Source: CAYVFM01 sp964546375 (GTDB taxonomy: Bacteria > Gemmatimonadota > Gemmatimonadetes > Palauibacterales > Palauibacteraceae). From it: 14,737 bases of DNA. This document shows, piece after piece, positions 8,141 to 14,474 of this stretch; within the stretch, counting starts at the first letter, position 1, and every line of letters starts with the position of its first letter. Made by a program: the position numbers and the translations under genes. The stretch lies in assembly GCA_964546375.1 (NCBI GenBank), contig CAZJJO010000047.1, positions 1 to 14,737 of the forward strand, read 5' to 3'. The notes under the pieces were generated by a model. The model saw only the letters and a list, made by a program, of their open reading frames with translations. It had not been told where the DNA came from and did not search any database.

Positions 8141-9064
8141 TCAGGGCTCCCGCAGCAGGGTGTCCAGCCCCGGCACGCCGCGGAGGCCCTCCTCGGCCGA
8201 GCCCCACGTCATCGCGAACAGGAGCACGAGCTGACGGCCGGGCTCCTCGTCGCCGGTCAGCTCCTCGAGCTCGGCCCGGTGCTCCCGGACCGCCTCGCGG
8301 GTGGAGGCGGGCAGGGTGTCGGCGGCCGCCCCCTCCTCGACGGCCCGGTGGGCCCGGCGGAGCGTGAGGCCGGTCCACAGGTACTCGGCCAGCGGCATGT
8401 CCTGCTCCTCCAGCGCCCGGGCGAGCACCACCCGCGACTCGGCCAGGCGGCTGTAGCCCTCCATCACCGTCCCCATGTCCGAGAGGCGGACGTCGCGGTC
8501 CTCCAGCTCCCGCTCGAGGTCCCGGAGCTGGTCGGACCAGTCGCGCATCTCGCGCCAGGCGGCGTCGGTGACGGCGAAGAAGCGGCGGGCCCGCTCCGGC
8601 TCCACCGCCCCGTCGGCGGGCGGGCGGAAGTCGTGCTCGCTGCGGAGCCGGTCCAGCGTCTCGGTGGCCTCGACCTGTCGCTCGGCCGTGCCCGCCAGCT
8701 CGCCGGCCCGCTCGACGATCCATCCGCCCCCCAGGGCCACGACGGCGGCCGCGGCGACCGCGAGCACCAGCAGGCAGCCGCCGCAGCCCAGGCCGACCTT
8801 CGCGGCGGTGGAGAGCCCCTCGTCGTCCTCCGGGGGGCCCGCGGCGGTCCCGGTCCCGGCGCCGCCGCCGTCCCCGGACCCGCCCGCCCCGGCCGGCGGA
8901 CCGGAGAGCGCCGAGGCCAGCTCCTCCTCCCCGGGCGAGGCGGGACCGTCCGCCGCGGGGCCGTCCGGCGCGGCCCCGTCCGATCCGCCCTCCCCGGCCC
9001 CGTGCCCCCCGGACCCGGGCTCCCGGCCGGACGACCCGTCCGGCCCCTCTCCTCCGTCTCCCAT
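8141..9064 (-). CDS. Unrecognised single-pass membrane protein with low-complexity N-terminal tail
   Basis: I do not recognise a family. The 307 residues divide into three parts. Residues 1-88 are a Gly/Pro/Ser/Asp/Glu-rich disordered tail. Next comes one transmembrane helix (about 89-115) containing GLGCGGCLLVLAVAAAAVV. The remaining 190 residues are mostly helical and charged, with a likely coiled coil around 172-192 (MRDWSDQLRDLERELEDRD). The tail is probably cytoplasmic and the C-terminal part periplasmic, but topology is inferred. There are no catalytic motifs. ATG 9064 has GGAGGAG upstream (AGGAGCGG before ATG) and marks where the compositional tail starts. It lies 124 bases downstream of the DUF1611 gene, so it may have its own promoter. 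Confidence 0.8.
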   Translation of the reverse strand: MGDGGEGPDGSSGREPGSGGHGAGEGGSDGAAPDGPAADGPASPGEEELASALSGPPAGAGGSGDGGGAGTGTAAGPPEDDEGLSTAAKVGLGCGGCLLVLAVAAAAVVALGGGWIVERAGELAGTAERQVEATETLDRLRSEHDFRPPADGAVEPERARRFFAVTDAAWREMRDWSDQLRDLERELEDRDVRLSDMGTVMEGYSRLAESRVVLARALEEQDMPLAEYLWTGLTLRRAHRAVEEGAAADTLPASTREAVREHRAELEELTGDEEPGRQLVLLFAMTWGSAEEGLRGVPGLDTLLREP

Positions 9065-9188
9065 CCGCTCCTCCCGGTGCGATGGCCCCGATTCCGCGAC
9101 GTCTCCCGCGCTCACCAGCCTGCCGGGTCTCCGCCCCCGGGGCAACGCCCGGGCGCGATCCGGCCCCGCCGCGGTTCCGCGCCCCCCC

Positions 9189-10388
9189 TCACCCCATCGC
9201 CCGCTCCACCGCGTCCGCCAGCGGCCCCGCCCCGTACCGGATCGGGTCGGTGACCGGCAGGCCCGTCGCCTCCCGCGCCTCCTCCACCGCCTGCCGCGCC
9301 TCGTCCTCGTCCAGGTCGTAGGTGGTGGCCGAGATCGCCACGACCCGCGGCGTCCCCGGCGGCCGGACCCACGAGGAGGCGTCCTCGTAGCGGCGGACCA
9401 CCTCCTCCAGCGGCGGGATCTCCACCCAGTCGTAGCGCCCGCTGTAGATGGTCTCCCGGGAGGGCATCCAGCAGAGGATCATCGCCTGCGGCATCGCGCC
9501 GTGGACCAGCCCCAGGGTGACCCCCGAGTAGCCCGGATGCAGGAGCGATCCCTGCCCCTCGACCAGGACCGCGTCGGGCTTCGGCGACGTCGCCGCGGCC
9601 TCGCCTCTCGGCTCCTCGCTCCCGCCTCCGGTGTTGGGCGACGTTTCCGCGGAAACATCTCCGGCCGCGCCGCCTCCGCCGCCCGCGATCGGCCCCGTCC
9701 ACGGCGGGATCTCGCCGGCCGCCTCCAGCGTGACCACCTCGGCGGCGCCGGCCACGAAGTCGGCCACCACCGCGTCCACGGCGATCCCCCGGCCCTCGAT
9801 CAGGATCCCGGTCTGGCCGGTGGCCCCGAAGCCGCAGGCGACGCCGCGGCGCTCCAGCTCGGCGCGGAGCTCAAGCGTGGCGGTCATCTTCCCCACGTTG
9901 CAGTCGGTGCCCACCGTGAGCACCCGGAAGGCGTCGGTCGCCCGCGCCCGCCCGGTGGCCACCGGGAGTTCCTCCGGCGGGCGCCGCAGGTCCACCAGCC
10001 GGACCCCGTGCCGGTCGGCGGCCGCCCCCAGCTCCGGGTCGTCGGCCAGGAAGTCGTGGAGGCCGGCCCAGATGTCCAGCCCGGCCTCCATGGCGGAGCG
10101 CAGCAGCGGCCGCCAGGCGTCGGGGAGCGCGCCGCCCTGGGGGGCGACGCCGACGAGCAGGGCGTCGGGGACCGGCCCGGCGGCCAGCGCCTCCTCGAGC
10201 CCCGCCACCACGGGCACGCCCTCGCCGAAGCCCAGGACGTCGGCGGCCGTGCGACCGGCGTGCTCCTCGTCGATCAGCGCCGCCACCCGGTCGGGCAGGT
10301 AGCGCACGGCCGAGGCGGCGGTCTTGGCCCCTTCCAGCCCCAGCCGCCCCTCCGCCAGGACGGCGAAGACGGGGCGTCCGCCGCTCAC
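9189..10388 (-). CDS. DUF1611-family P-loop protein (DgcN-like)
   Basis: P-loop protein of the DUF1611 family. A characterised family member, DgcN, is reported to N-acetylate D-glutamate with a partner racemase, DgcA; that function is only inferred here. The 399 residues have an N-terminal Rossmann-like half (about 7-145) and a P-loop half. In the latter are TVGTDCNVGKMTAT (158-171, Walker A-like), GATGQTGILIEGRGIAVDAVVADF (188-211) and LVEGQGSLLHPGYSGVTLGL (275-294), the family's strongest block. Residues about 228-271 are a Gly/Ala/Ser/Glu-rich insertion, making it longer than the usual 330-350. The start GTG 10388 forms a GTGA overlap with the permease stop and has GGAGGAG upstream, so translation is probably coupled. 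No enolase-superfamily racemase is visible in the window. Confidence 0.85.
   Translation of the reverse strand: MSGGRPVFAVLAEGRLGLEGAKTAASAVRYLPDRVAALIDEEHAGRTAADVLGFGEGVPVVAGLEEALAAGPVPDALLVGVAPQGGALPDAWRPLLRSAMEAGLDIWAGLHDFLADDPELGAAADRHGVRLVDLRRPPEELPVATGRARATDAFRVLTVGTDCNVGKMTATLELRAELERRGVACGFGATGQTGILIEGRGIAVDAVVADFVAGAAEVVTLEAAGEIPPWTGPIAGGGGGAAGDVSAETSPNTGGGSEEPRGEAAATSPKPDAVLVEGQGSLLHPGYSGVTLGLVHGAMPQAMILCWMPSRETIYSGRYDWVEIPPLEEVVRRYEDASSWVRPPGTPRVVAISATTYDLDEDEARQAVEEAREATGLPVTDPIRYGAGPLADAVERAMG
9583..9656. repeat. Paired GCGACGTnnCCGCGG motifs with palindromes inside the DUF1611 insertion
   Basis: GCGACGTCGCCGCGG (9584-9598) recurs as GCGACGTTTCCGCGG (9638-9652), 54 bases apart. 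Each overlaps a perfect palindrome: GGCGACGTCGCC (9583-9594) and GTTTCCGCGGAAAC (9643-9656). Both fall in the low-complexity insertion of the DUF1611 protein and encode the similar peptides AAATSPKP and SAETSPNT. The repeat may be the seed from which the insertion grew; a binding site is possible but unsupported. Confidence 0.6.
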
Positions 10389-11569
10389 GTCCCGTTCTCC
10401 TCCATCTCGTCGGGCACCGAGGACGCGTCCGCCCCCTCCTCCAGCCGCAGGCCCTCGCCGGTGGGCACGGGCACGTCCACCCGGCCGGTCTCGGCGGCCG
10501 GCCGGTAGTCGGCCTCCTCCAGGACCCGGTCGACGTAGATGCGGCGCACCAGCACCCGGCCCACGGCGAACACGGGCACGGCCACCAGCAGGCCCACGAA
10601 GCCCAGGAGCTTCACCATCACCAGCAGGGTGAGCAGGGTCCAGGCGGGCGGCAGCTCCACCCGGTGCTCGAAGATCATCGGCGCCACCACGTTGGCCTCG
10701 ACGAGGTGGACCACCGCGCCGACGCTGGCCACCGCCAGGGCGTAGAGGGCGCCGCCGGAGGGGAGGACGTAGAGGGCCGGCAGGAGGGTGGAGACCAGGG
10801 TGCCGAAGAAGGGGACGATGGCCGCCACGCCGGCGAAGACGCCGAAGGCCAGCGCGAAGGGCACGTCCAGCAGCTCCAGCCCCACCCAGGTCAGCACGCC
10901 CAGCACCGTCATCGCCAGGAGCTGGCCGCCGACCCACGCCCGGAGCGTCTCGCCCAGCTCCTCCAGGATGTCCGCCGCCGGCTCCCGCTGCCCCGGCGGC
11001 ACCAGCGCCAGCACCTCGCCCCGGTAGAGGGACGGCTTGGCGGTGAGGTAGATGCTGATGGCGAAGAAGCTCACCAGGTGGACCAGGAACCAGAGCCCGC
11101 TGAAGAGATACGGGAAGACGTCGGTGAAGTACCGGCTGATCTCCCGGAAGAGGGTGCCGAAGTAGCTCTGGCCCTGCTCCAGGGGCCCGACCAGGGCGCC
11201 GAGCACGGGATACTGCTCCAGGAAGCCGGCGATCGACTGCTCCCACCGCATCATCTGCTCGGGGAGGGCGGTGACGAGCTGCGCCCCCTGCGGGACCAGC
11301 CGCGGCACCAGCAGCGCCCCCACCACGCCGAAGCCGAGCAGGGTCCCCACCATGCTGACCGCCAGCCCCAGCGGGCGGGGGAAGCCCAGGCGCCGCTCCT
11401 GCCAGTCGGTGAGGGCGCCCAGGTAGACGGAGAACAGCACCGCCAGGAAGAGGAGGAGCAGGAGGTCCCGGACGCTGTAGAGGAAGAGCAGCGCCAGGAC
11501 CAGCGCCGCCCCCGCCGCCAGCCAGCGCACGGGCGACCGCTCCCGGGTCGGGTCCGCCTCGCCCGTCAC
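10385..11569 (-). CDS. AI-2E/PerM (UPF0118) family membrane permease
   Basis: Polytopic inner-membrane protein of the AI-2E transporter/PerM superfamily. Members include TqsA (AI-2 export) and Na+/H+ antiporter-like proteins, so the substrate cannot be assigned. The 394 residues show about eight hydrophobic segments, including VRWLAAGAALVLALLFLYSV near the N-terminus, a long extramembrane loop (about 85-150), and then WFLVHLVSFFAISIYLTAKP. The family C-terminal half includes GGQLLAMTVLGVLTWVGLELL, FGVFAGVAAIVPFFGTLVST and LLGFVGLLVAVPVFAVGRVL. An acidic tail of about 40 residues follows the last helix. GTG 11569 has GGGAGG about ten bases upstream. It starts 81 bases after the pspA stop and overlaps the DUF1611 gene by four bases, suggesting the two work together. 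Confidence 0.92.
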   Translation of the reverse strand: MTGEADPTRERSPVRWLAAGAALVLALLFLYSVRDLLLLLFLAVLFSVYLGALTDWQERRLGFPRPLGLAVSMVGTLLGFGVVGALLVPRLVPQGAQLVTALPEQMMRWEQSIAGFLEQYPVLGALVGPLEQGQSYFGTLFREISRYFTDVFPYLFSGLWFLVHLVSFFAISIYLTAKPSLYRGEVLALVPPGQREPAADILEELGETLRAWVGGQLLAMTVLGVLTWVGLELLDVPFALAFGVFAGVAAIVPFFGTLVSTLLPALYVLPSGGALYALAVASVGAVVHLVEANVVAPMIFEHRVELPPAWTLLTLLVMVKLLGFVGLLVAVPVFAVGRVLVRRIYVDRVLEEADYRPAAETGRVDVPVPTGEGLRLEEGADASSVPDEMEENGT

Positions 11570-11650
11570 CCGGACCGTCCCTCCCCGCGGCGGCGCGCGC
11601 CCCGGGCCCGGGGAGCGCCGTTCGTCATCCGCCGGCCGTCCACCCGGCCG

Positions 11651-12433
11651 TCAGCGCTCGGCCAGGTCGTCGCTCTCCTCCTCGATGATCTCCGCGTCCT
11701 TCACCTCGCCGGACCCGGAGCCGGCGTTGAGCTGCTTCGGGGAGCTGCCGTCGCCCAGCAGGCCCATCTCCTCCTTCAGGGCCAGCAGCTTCTGGTCGAC
11801 GTCGCCGCCCGCCTCGCCCTCGATGGCCTCGAACTTCTGCTCCAGCGTGTCGCCGGTGAGCTGCTCGTCCACCTCGGAGGCCGCCAGGGCCTGGCGCTCC
11901 CGCTCCTCGATCTCCTCGGTCATCTTCTCGAAGGCGCGGAAGGCGCTCTTGTCCTCCAGCCCCTGGATGCTGTCCTGGATCCGGCGCTGGGCCTGGGCCC
12001 GCTTCTGCTTGGCCAGCAGGAGGTTCTTCTTGCGCTTGGCCTCCTCGATCTTCGAGTTGAGCCGGCGCAGCGACTCCTTGAGCCGCTCGGTCTGCTGGCG
12101 GTGCTGCTGCCACTGCTCCTCCAGCTCGTCGGCGTGGCCGGCGTGCTCCTGGCCCCGCTGGAGGGCCTGCTTCGCCAGGTCGTCGCGGCCCTCCTTCACC
12201 GCCAGACGGGCCCGCTTCTCCCACTCGGCGGCACGCTCGCGCTGCTGCTCGTACTGCGCCCGCAGCTTGCGCTCGTCGGCGATGGCCGTGGCCACCTCCT
12301 GCTTGGCCTGGGCCAGCTGCTTGCGCATGTCCTCGATGATCTGCGTCAGCATCTTCTCCGGGTTCTCCGCCTGCGCGATGGCGTCGTTGATGTTCGAGCG
12401 GATGAGCCGGGAGAGGCGGTCGAATATACCCAT
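11651..12433 (-). CDS. pspA: PspA/IM30 family membrane-stress protein
   Basis: ESCRT-III-like coiled-coil protein that binds damaged or low-potential inner membrane and stabilises it. The 260 residues begin with the amphipathic helix MGIFDRLSRLIRSNINDAI (1-19) and the family-typical AENPEKML (22-29). A nearly continuous charged helix runs to about residue 195 (EQQRERAAEWEKRARLA, RRLNSKIEEAKRKKN). The final helix DQKLLALKEEMGL matches the PspA/Vipp1 end, followed by an acidic Gly/Ser/Glu tail. ATG 12433 is set by the amphipathic helix; the ribosome site is weak, so translation may depend on the gene 11 bases upstream. It is the third gene of a module with a PspB-like and a YbjN-like protein. 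No PspF or PspC is in the window. Confidence 0.95.
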   Translation of the reverse strand: MGIFDRLSRLIRSNINDAIAQAENPEKMLTQIIEDMRKQLAQAKQEVATAIADERKLRAQYEQQRERAAEWEKRARLAVKEGRDDLAKQALQRGQEHAGHADELEEQWQQHRQQTERLKESLRRLNSKIEEAKRKKNLLLAKQKRAQAQRRIQDSIQGLEDKSAFRAFEKMTEEIEERERQALAASEVDEQLTGDTLEQKFEAIEGEAGGDVDQKLLALKEEMGLLGDGSSPKQLNAGSGSGEVKDAEIIEEESDDLAER

Positions 12434-12444
12434 GGTGGCGTCCG

Positions 12445-12843
12445 TCAGTCGGTGGCGAGCTCGGGCCCGTGGGAGGTCACGGCCAGCGTGAGGCTCTCCA
12501 GGGAGGCCCGGAACTCTTCGAAGTCGAGGGTCTCGAGCTCGAGGGTGTCGCTGATGACGACCTCGCCGTCCTCCAGGCCGTAGGAGCCGTGCACCAGGTC
12601 GTTGGCGTTCAGCTCCAGCAGGCGGCGGTAGAGGGTGAGCTGGCGGTCCTCCTCCTCGGGGACCTCGCGCATGCCGGCCCGCATCAGGACCACCGGCGGC
12701 TGGTAGCTCAGCATCACCGGCGGCTCGGGCACGCCGGCCTCCTCGCCGCCCGAGGGGCGGACCATCCAGATGCCGTCCTCGATCTCCTCGAAGTCCAGCT
12801 CGGTCCGGATCAGCCAGCTCTCGACGTCTTCCTTGCCGATCAT
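12445..12843 (-). CDS. YbjN/CesT-chaperone-like protein of the PspA module
   Basis: A 132-residue soluble acidic protein whose fold looks like the YbjN/CesT (type III secretion chaperone-like) group. An N-terminal helix and strand (VESWLIRTELDFEEIEDGIWMVR) come first. After the strands PVMLSYQPPVVLMRAGM comes the recognisable C-terminal half LYRRLLELNANDLVHGSYGLEDGEVVISDTLELETLDFEEFRASLESL. The pattern LNA....G.Y.L.DG.VV..D.L.LE.LD..E is the YbjN-like part. ATG 12843 overlaps the upstream small gene as ATGA, and the stop is 11 bases before pspA, so all three are almost certainly cotranscribed. An adaptor or chaperone for PspA is an inference from context; no catalytic residues are visible. 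Confidence 0.8.
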   Translation of the reverse strand: MIGKEDVESWLIRTELDFEEIEDGIWMVRPSGGEEAGVPEPPVMLSYQPPVVLMRAGMREVPEEEDRQLTLYRRLLELNANDLVHGSYGLEDGEVVISDTLELETLDFEEFRASLESLTLAVTSHGPELATD

Positions 12844-13109
12844 GGCGCCGTCTTCCTTTCTTCGTCCCCCGACCCGAGGGCCGGGCGCTCCTCCAGCAGC
12901 TCCTCGAGGAAGTCCTGCTGCTCGGCCAGCCGGTCCACCCGGCGGTCGAGACGCTGGACCGCCTCCCGCAGCTCGCGGACCTCCCGCTCGGAGACGGCCG
13001 CGCCCTCCGTGGGGCGGCCGGCCTCGGTCCCCTCCTTGATCCGGTGGGCCACGGCCCCTGCGATGGGGCCGGCGACCACCAGCACGACGAGCAGCCAGAG
13101 CAGGTTCAT
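12840..13109 (-). CDS. Small single-pass membrane protein with coiled coil, PspB-like
   Basis: An 89-residue protein. It has one N-terminal transmembrane helix (MNLLWLLVVLVVAGPIAGAV, 1-20), a short basic/polar link, a coiled coil at about 40-72 (REVRELREAVQRLDRRVDRL, then AEQQDFLEELLEERP), and a polar tail. This layout and length match E. coli PspB (74 residues, helix plus coil ending LESIL.AEHP). Sequence identity is low, so the call rests on architecture and on linkage to pspA two genes downstream. ATG 13109 has GGAG eight bases and GAGG immediately upstream. It is the first gene of the module, with a promoter candidate at 13175-13203. Confidence 0.75.
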   Translation of the reverse strand: MNLLWLLVVLVVAGPIAGAVAHRIKEGTEAGRPTEGAAVSEREVRELREAVQRLDRRVDRLAEQQDFLEELLEERPALGSGDEERKTAP

Positions 13110-13174
13110 CCTCGTCTCCGGTCTTCCCTACGGCCGTGGGCGGGGCCGGGTTTCACGCGCGGCGGGGTGGGAAG

Positions 13175-13203
13175 ATTCTAACGTCGGCCTTCGCGCCGAG
13201 CAA
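13175..13203 (-). promoter_or_regulatory. Candidate promoter for the PspB-like/YbjN-like/pspA module
   Basis: On the minus strand TTGCTC (13203-13198) precedes TAGAAT (13180-13175, five of six to TATAAT) by 17 bases. With a start about seven bases downstream of the -10, the leader to ATG 13109 is about 59 bases. The same -35, spacing and leader length occur before trpS. I see no sigma-54 GG-N10-GC promoter of the enterobacterial psp type here. Confidence 0.55.
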
Positions 13204-13259
13204 CGTGGATTCCCGAGGTGAATCCCCTATGTTCAGCCTCCCCTTCGAGCCCGACCGAC

Positions 13260-13266
13260 GGAGGAG
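13260..13266 (+). promoter_or_regulatory. Ribosome binding site choosing ATG 13271 of the propeller lipoprotein
   Basis: GGAGGAG lies four bases before ATG 13271. Starting there puts the basic n-region directly before the hydrophobic core and lipobox. The in-frame ATG at 13229 would add 14 residues (MFSLPFEPDRRRSP) that do not fit a signal peptide. Confidence 0.65.
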
Positions 13267-13270
13267 CCCG

Positions 13271-14416
13271 ATGGTCCCTCGAACGTCCGCCCCGCGCCTC
13301 GCCCTCCCCCTGGCCGCGGCCGTCCTGCTCGCGGCCGCCGCCTGCGCCTCGCCCGGCGGGGACGGGCCGGCGCCCGTCTACCACGTCTACGTGGCCAACG
13401 AGTCGTCCGACCGGGTGGACCGGGTCCGGTTCCGCCCGGGCGAGGGCGCCGAGGTCGCGAAGACGATCGAGGTGGGCGTGCTGCCCGGCGACCTGGACGG
13501 GGCCCACGGCCTGCGGGTCGGGCCCGAGGGGCGGTTCTGGTACCTGACCACCGCCCACGGCGACCCCTACGGCCGGCTCTGGAAGTACCGCGCCGGCGAC
13601 GACCGGCTGGTGGCGAGGGACACGCTGGGCCTGTTCCCCGCCACCGTCGACGTGACCCCCGACGGGTCGGAGGTCTGGGCGGTGAACTTCAACCTCCACG
13701 GAGACCCCGAGCCCTCCACGGTCTCGATGGTGGCCACGGTGCCGGCGCTGGAGGAGATCGGGCGGGTCGGGGTCTGCGTGCGGCCCCACGGGAGCCGCTT
13801 CGGGCCCGGGGGCGAGCGCCACTACTCGGTCTGCGGGCCCGACGACCGGCTGACCGAGATCTCGGTCGCCGACCGGGCGGTGAGCCGCACCCTGGACCTG
13901 CCCCGCACCTCCGGGGGCGAGGCCTGCTCGCCCTCCTGGGCCGAGCCCGGGACCGGCGGCGAGCACGTCTACGTCGCCTGCAACGGCGGGAGCGAGGTCT
14001 ACGAGGTGGCCACCGGCGGCCGTAGCCTGGAGGTGGTCCGCCGCCTGCCGACCGGCCCGTCCCCCTACAACCTGGAGGCGGTGCCCGGCGGCCGCTGGCT
14101 GCTGGCCACCAACAAGGGGGGCGCGTCGGTCAGCGTGCTCGACCTGGAGCGGGGCGTCGAGCGGGAGCGCGTGCCCACCACCCGGCGGGTGACCCACGGG
14201 GTCGTGGCCTCGCCCGACGGCCGGTACGCCTTCGTCAGCAACGAGGCCCGGGGCGGAACCCGGAGCACGGTCGACGTGATCGACCTGCGCGAGCGGGAGC
14301 GGGTGGCCAGCGTCGAGGTGGGCCACCAGGCCGGCGGCATCGACCTGTGGCGGGTCGAGCGGCCCGCGGCGGTGGTGGAGGGCGCGCCCGGCCGGCGGGG
14401 GACGACCGGCCGCTGA
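13271..14416 (+). CDS. YncE/YVTN-type beta-propeller lipoprotein
   Basis: Exported lipoprotein with a predicted seven-bladed beta-propeller. The signal peptide is MVPRTSAPRLALPLAAAVLL, then AAAAC; the lipobox cysteine is residue 25. The 356 mature residues contain repeated blades with YVTN-like strands: YHVYVANESSDRVDRVRF, HGLRVGPEGRFWYLTTAHGD, VDVTPDGSEVWAVNFN, HVYVACNGGSEVYEV, RWLLATNKGGASVSVLDL, and HGVVASPDGRYAFVSNEARG ending in VDVIDL. Such proteins often bind ligands or partner with periplasmic enzymes; no catalytic residue is apparent. Four cysteines occur in the mature part beyond the lipid anchor. It is transcribed away from the psp-like module, with about 160 bases between start codons, and converges on the selenoprotein-B-like gene. 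Confidence 0.9.
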   Translation: MVPRTSAPRLALPLAAAVLLAAAACASPGGDGPAPVYHVYVANESSDRVDRVRFRPGEGAEVAKTIEVGVLPGDLDGAHGLRVGPEGRFWYLTTAHGDPYGRLWKYRAGDDRLVARDTLGLFPATVDVTPDGSEVWAVNFNLHGDPEPSTVSMVATVPALEEIGRVGVCVRPHGSRFGPGGERHYSVCGPDDRLTEISVADRAVSRTLDLPRTSGGEACSPSWAEPGTGGEHVYVACNGGSEVYEVATGGRSLEVVRRLPTGPSPYNLEAVPGGRWLLATNKGGASVSVLDLERGVERERVPTTRRVTHGVVASPDGRYAFVSNEARGGTRSTVDVIDLRERERVASVEVGHQAGGIDLWRVERPAAVVEGAPGRRGTTGR

Positions 14417-14474
14417 GCGCGGGTCGGGCGCGGGCGTCGCTCCCGGCGTCCTTTTCCCGGGGCCGCGGCCGCCG

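Noticed and set aside
9136..9153. CCCGGG inverted repeat after the DUF1611 gene as a terminator
   Set aside because: Six GC pairs without a U-run; such repeats are frequent by chance here.
8475..12583. Very long plus-strand open frames (8475-10508 and 10664-12583)
   Set aside because: They lie antisense to well-recognised DUF1611, permease and pspA genes; they have Arg/Pro/His-biased composition and no ribosome site or domain.
13178..14326. 382-residue minus-strand open frame opposite the beta-propeller gene
   Set aside because: Antisense; the plus strand has a signal peptide, lipobox and blade repeats.
14431..14455. Weak CGGG/CCCG stem followed by TTTT after the propeller gene
   Set aside because: The stem is four base pairs and the T-run lies several bases beyond it; too weak to call a terminator.
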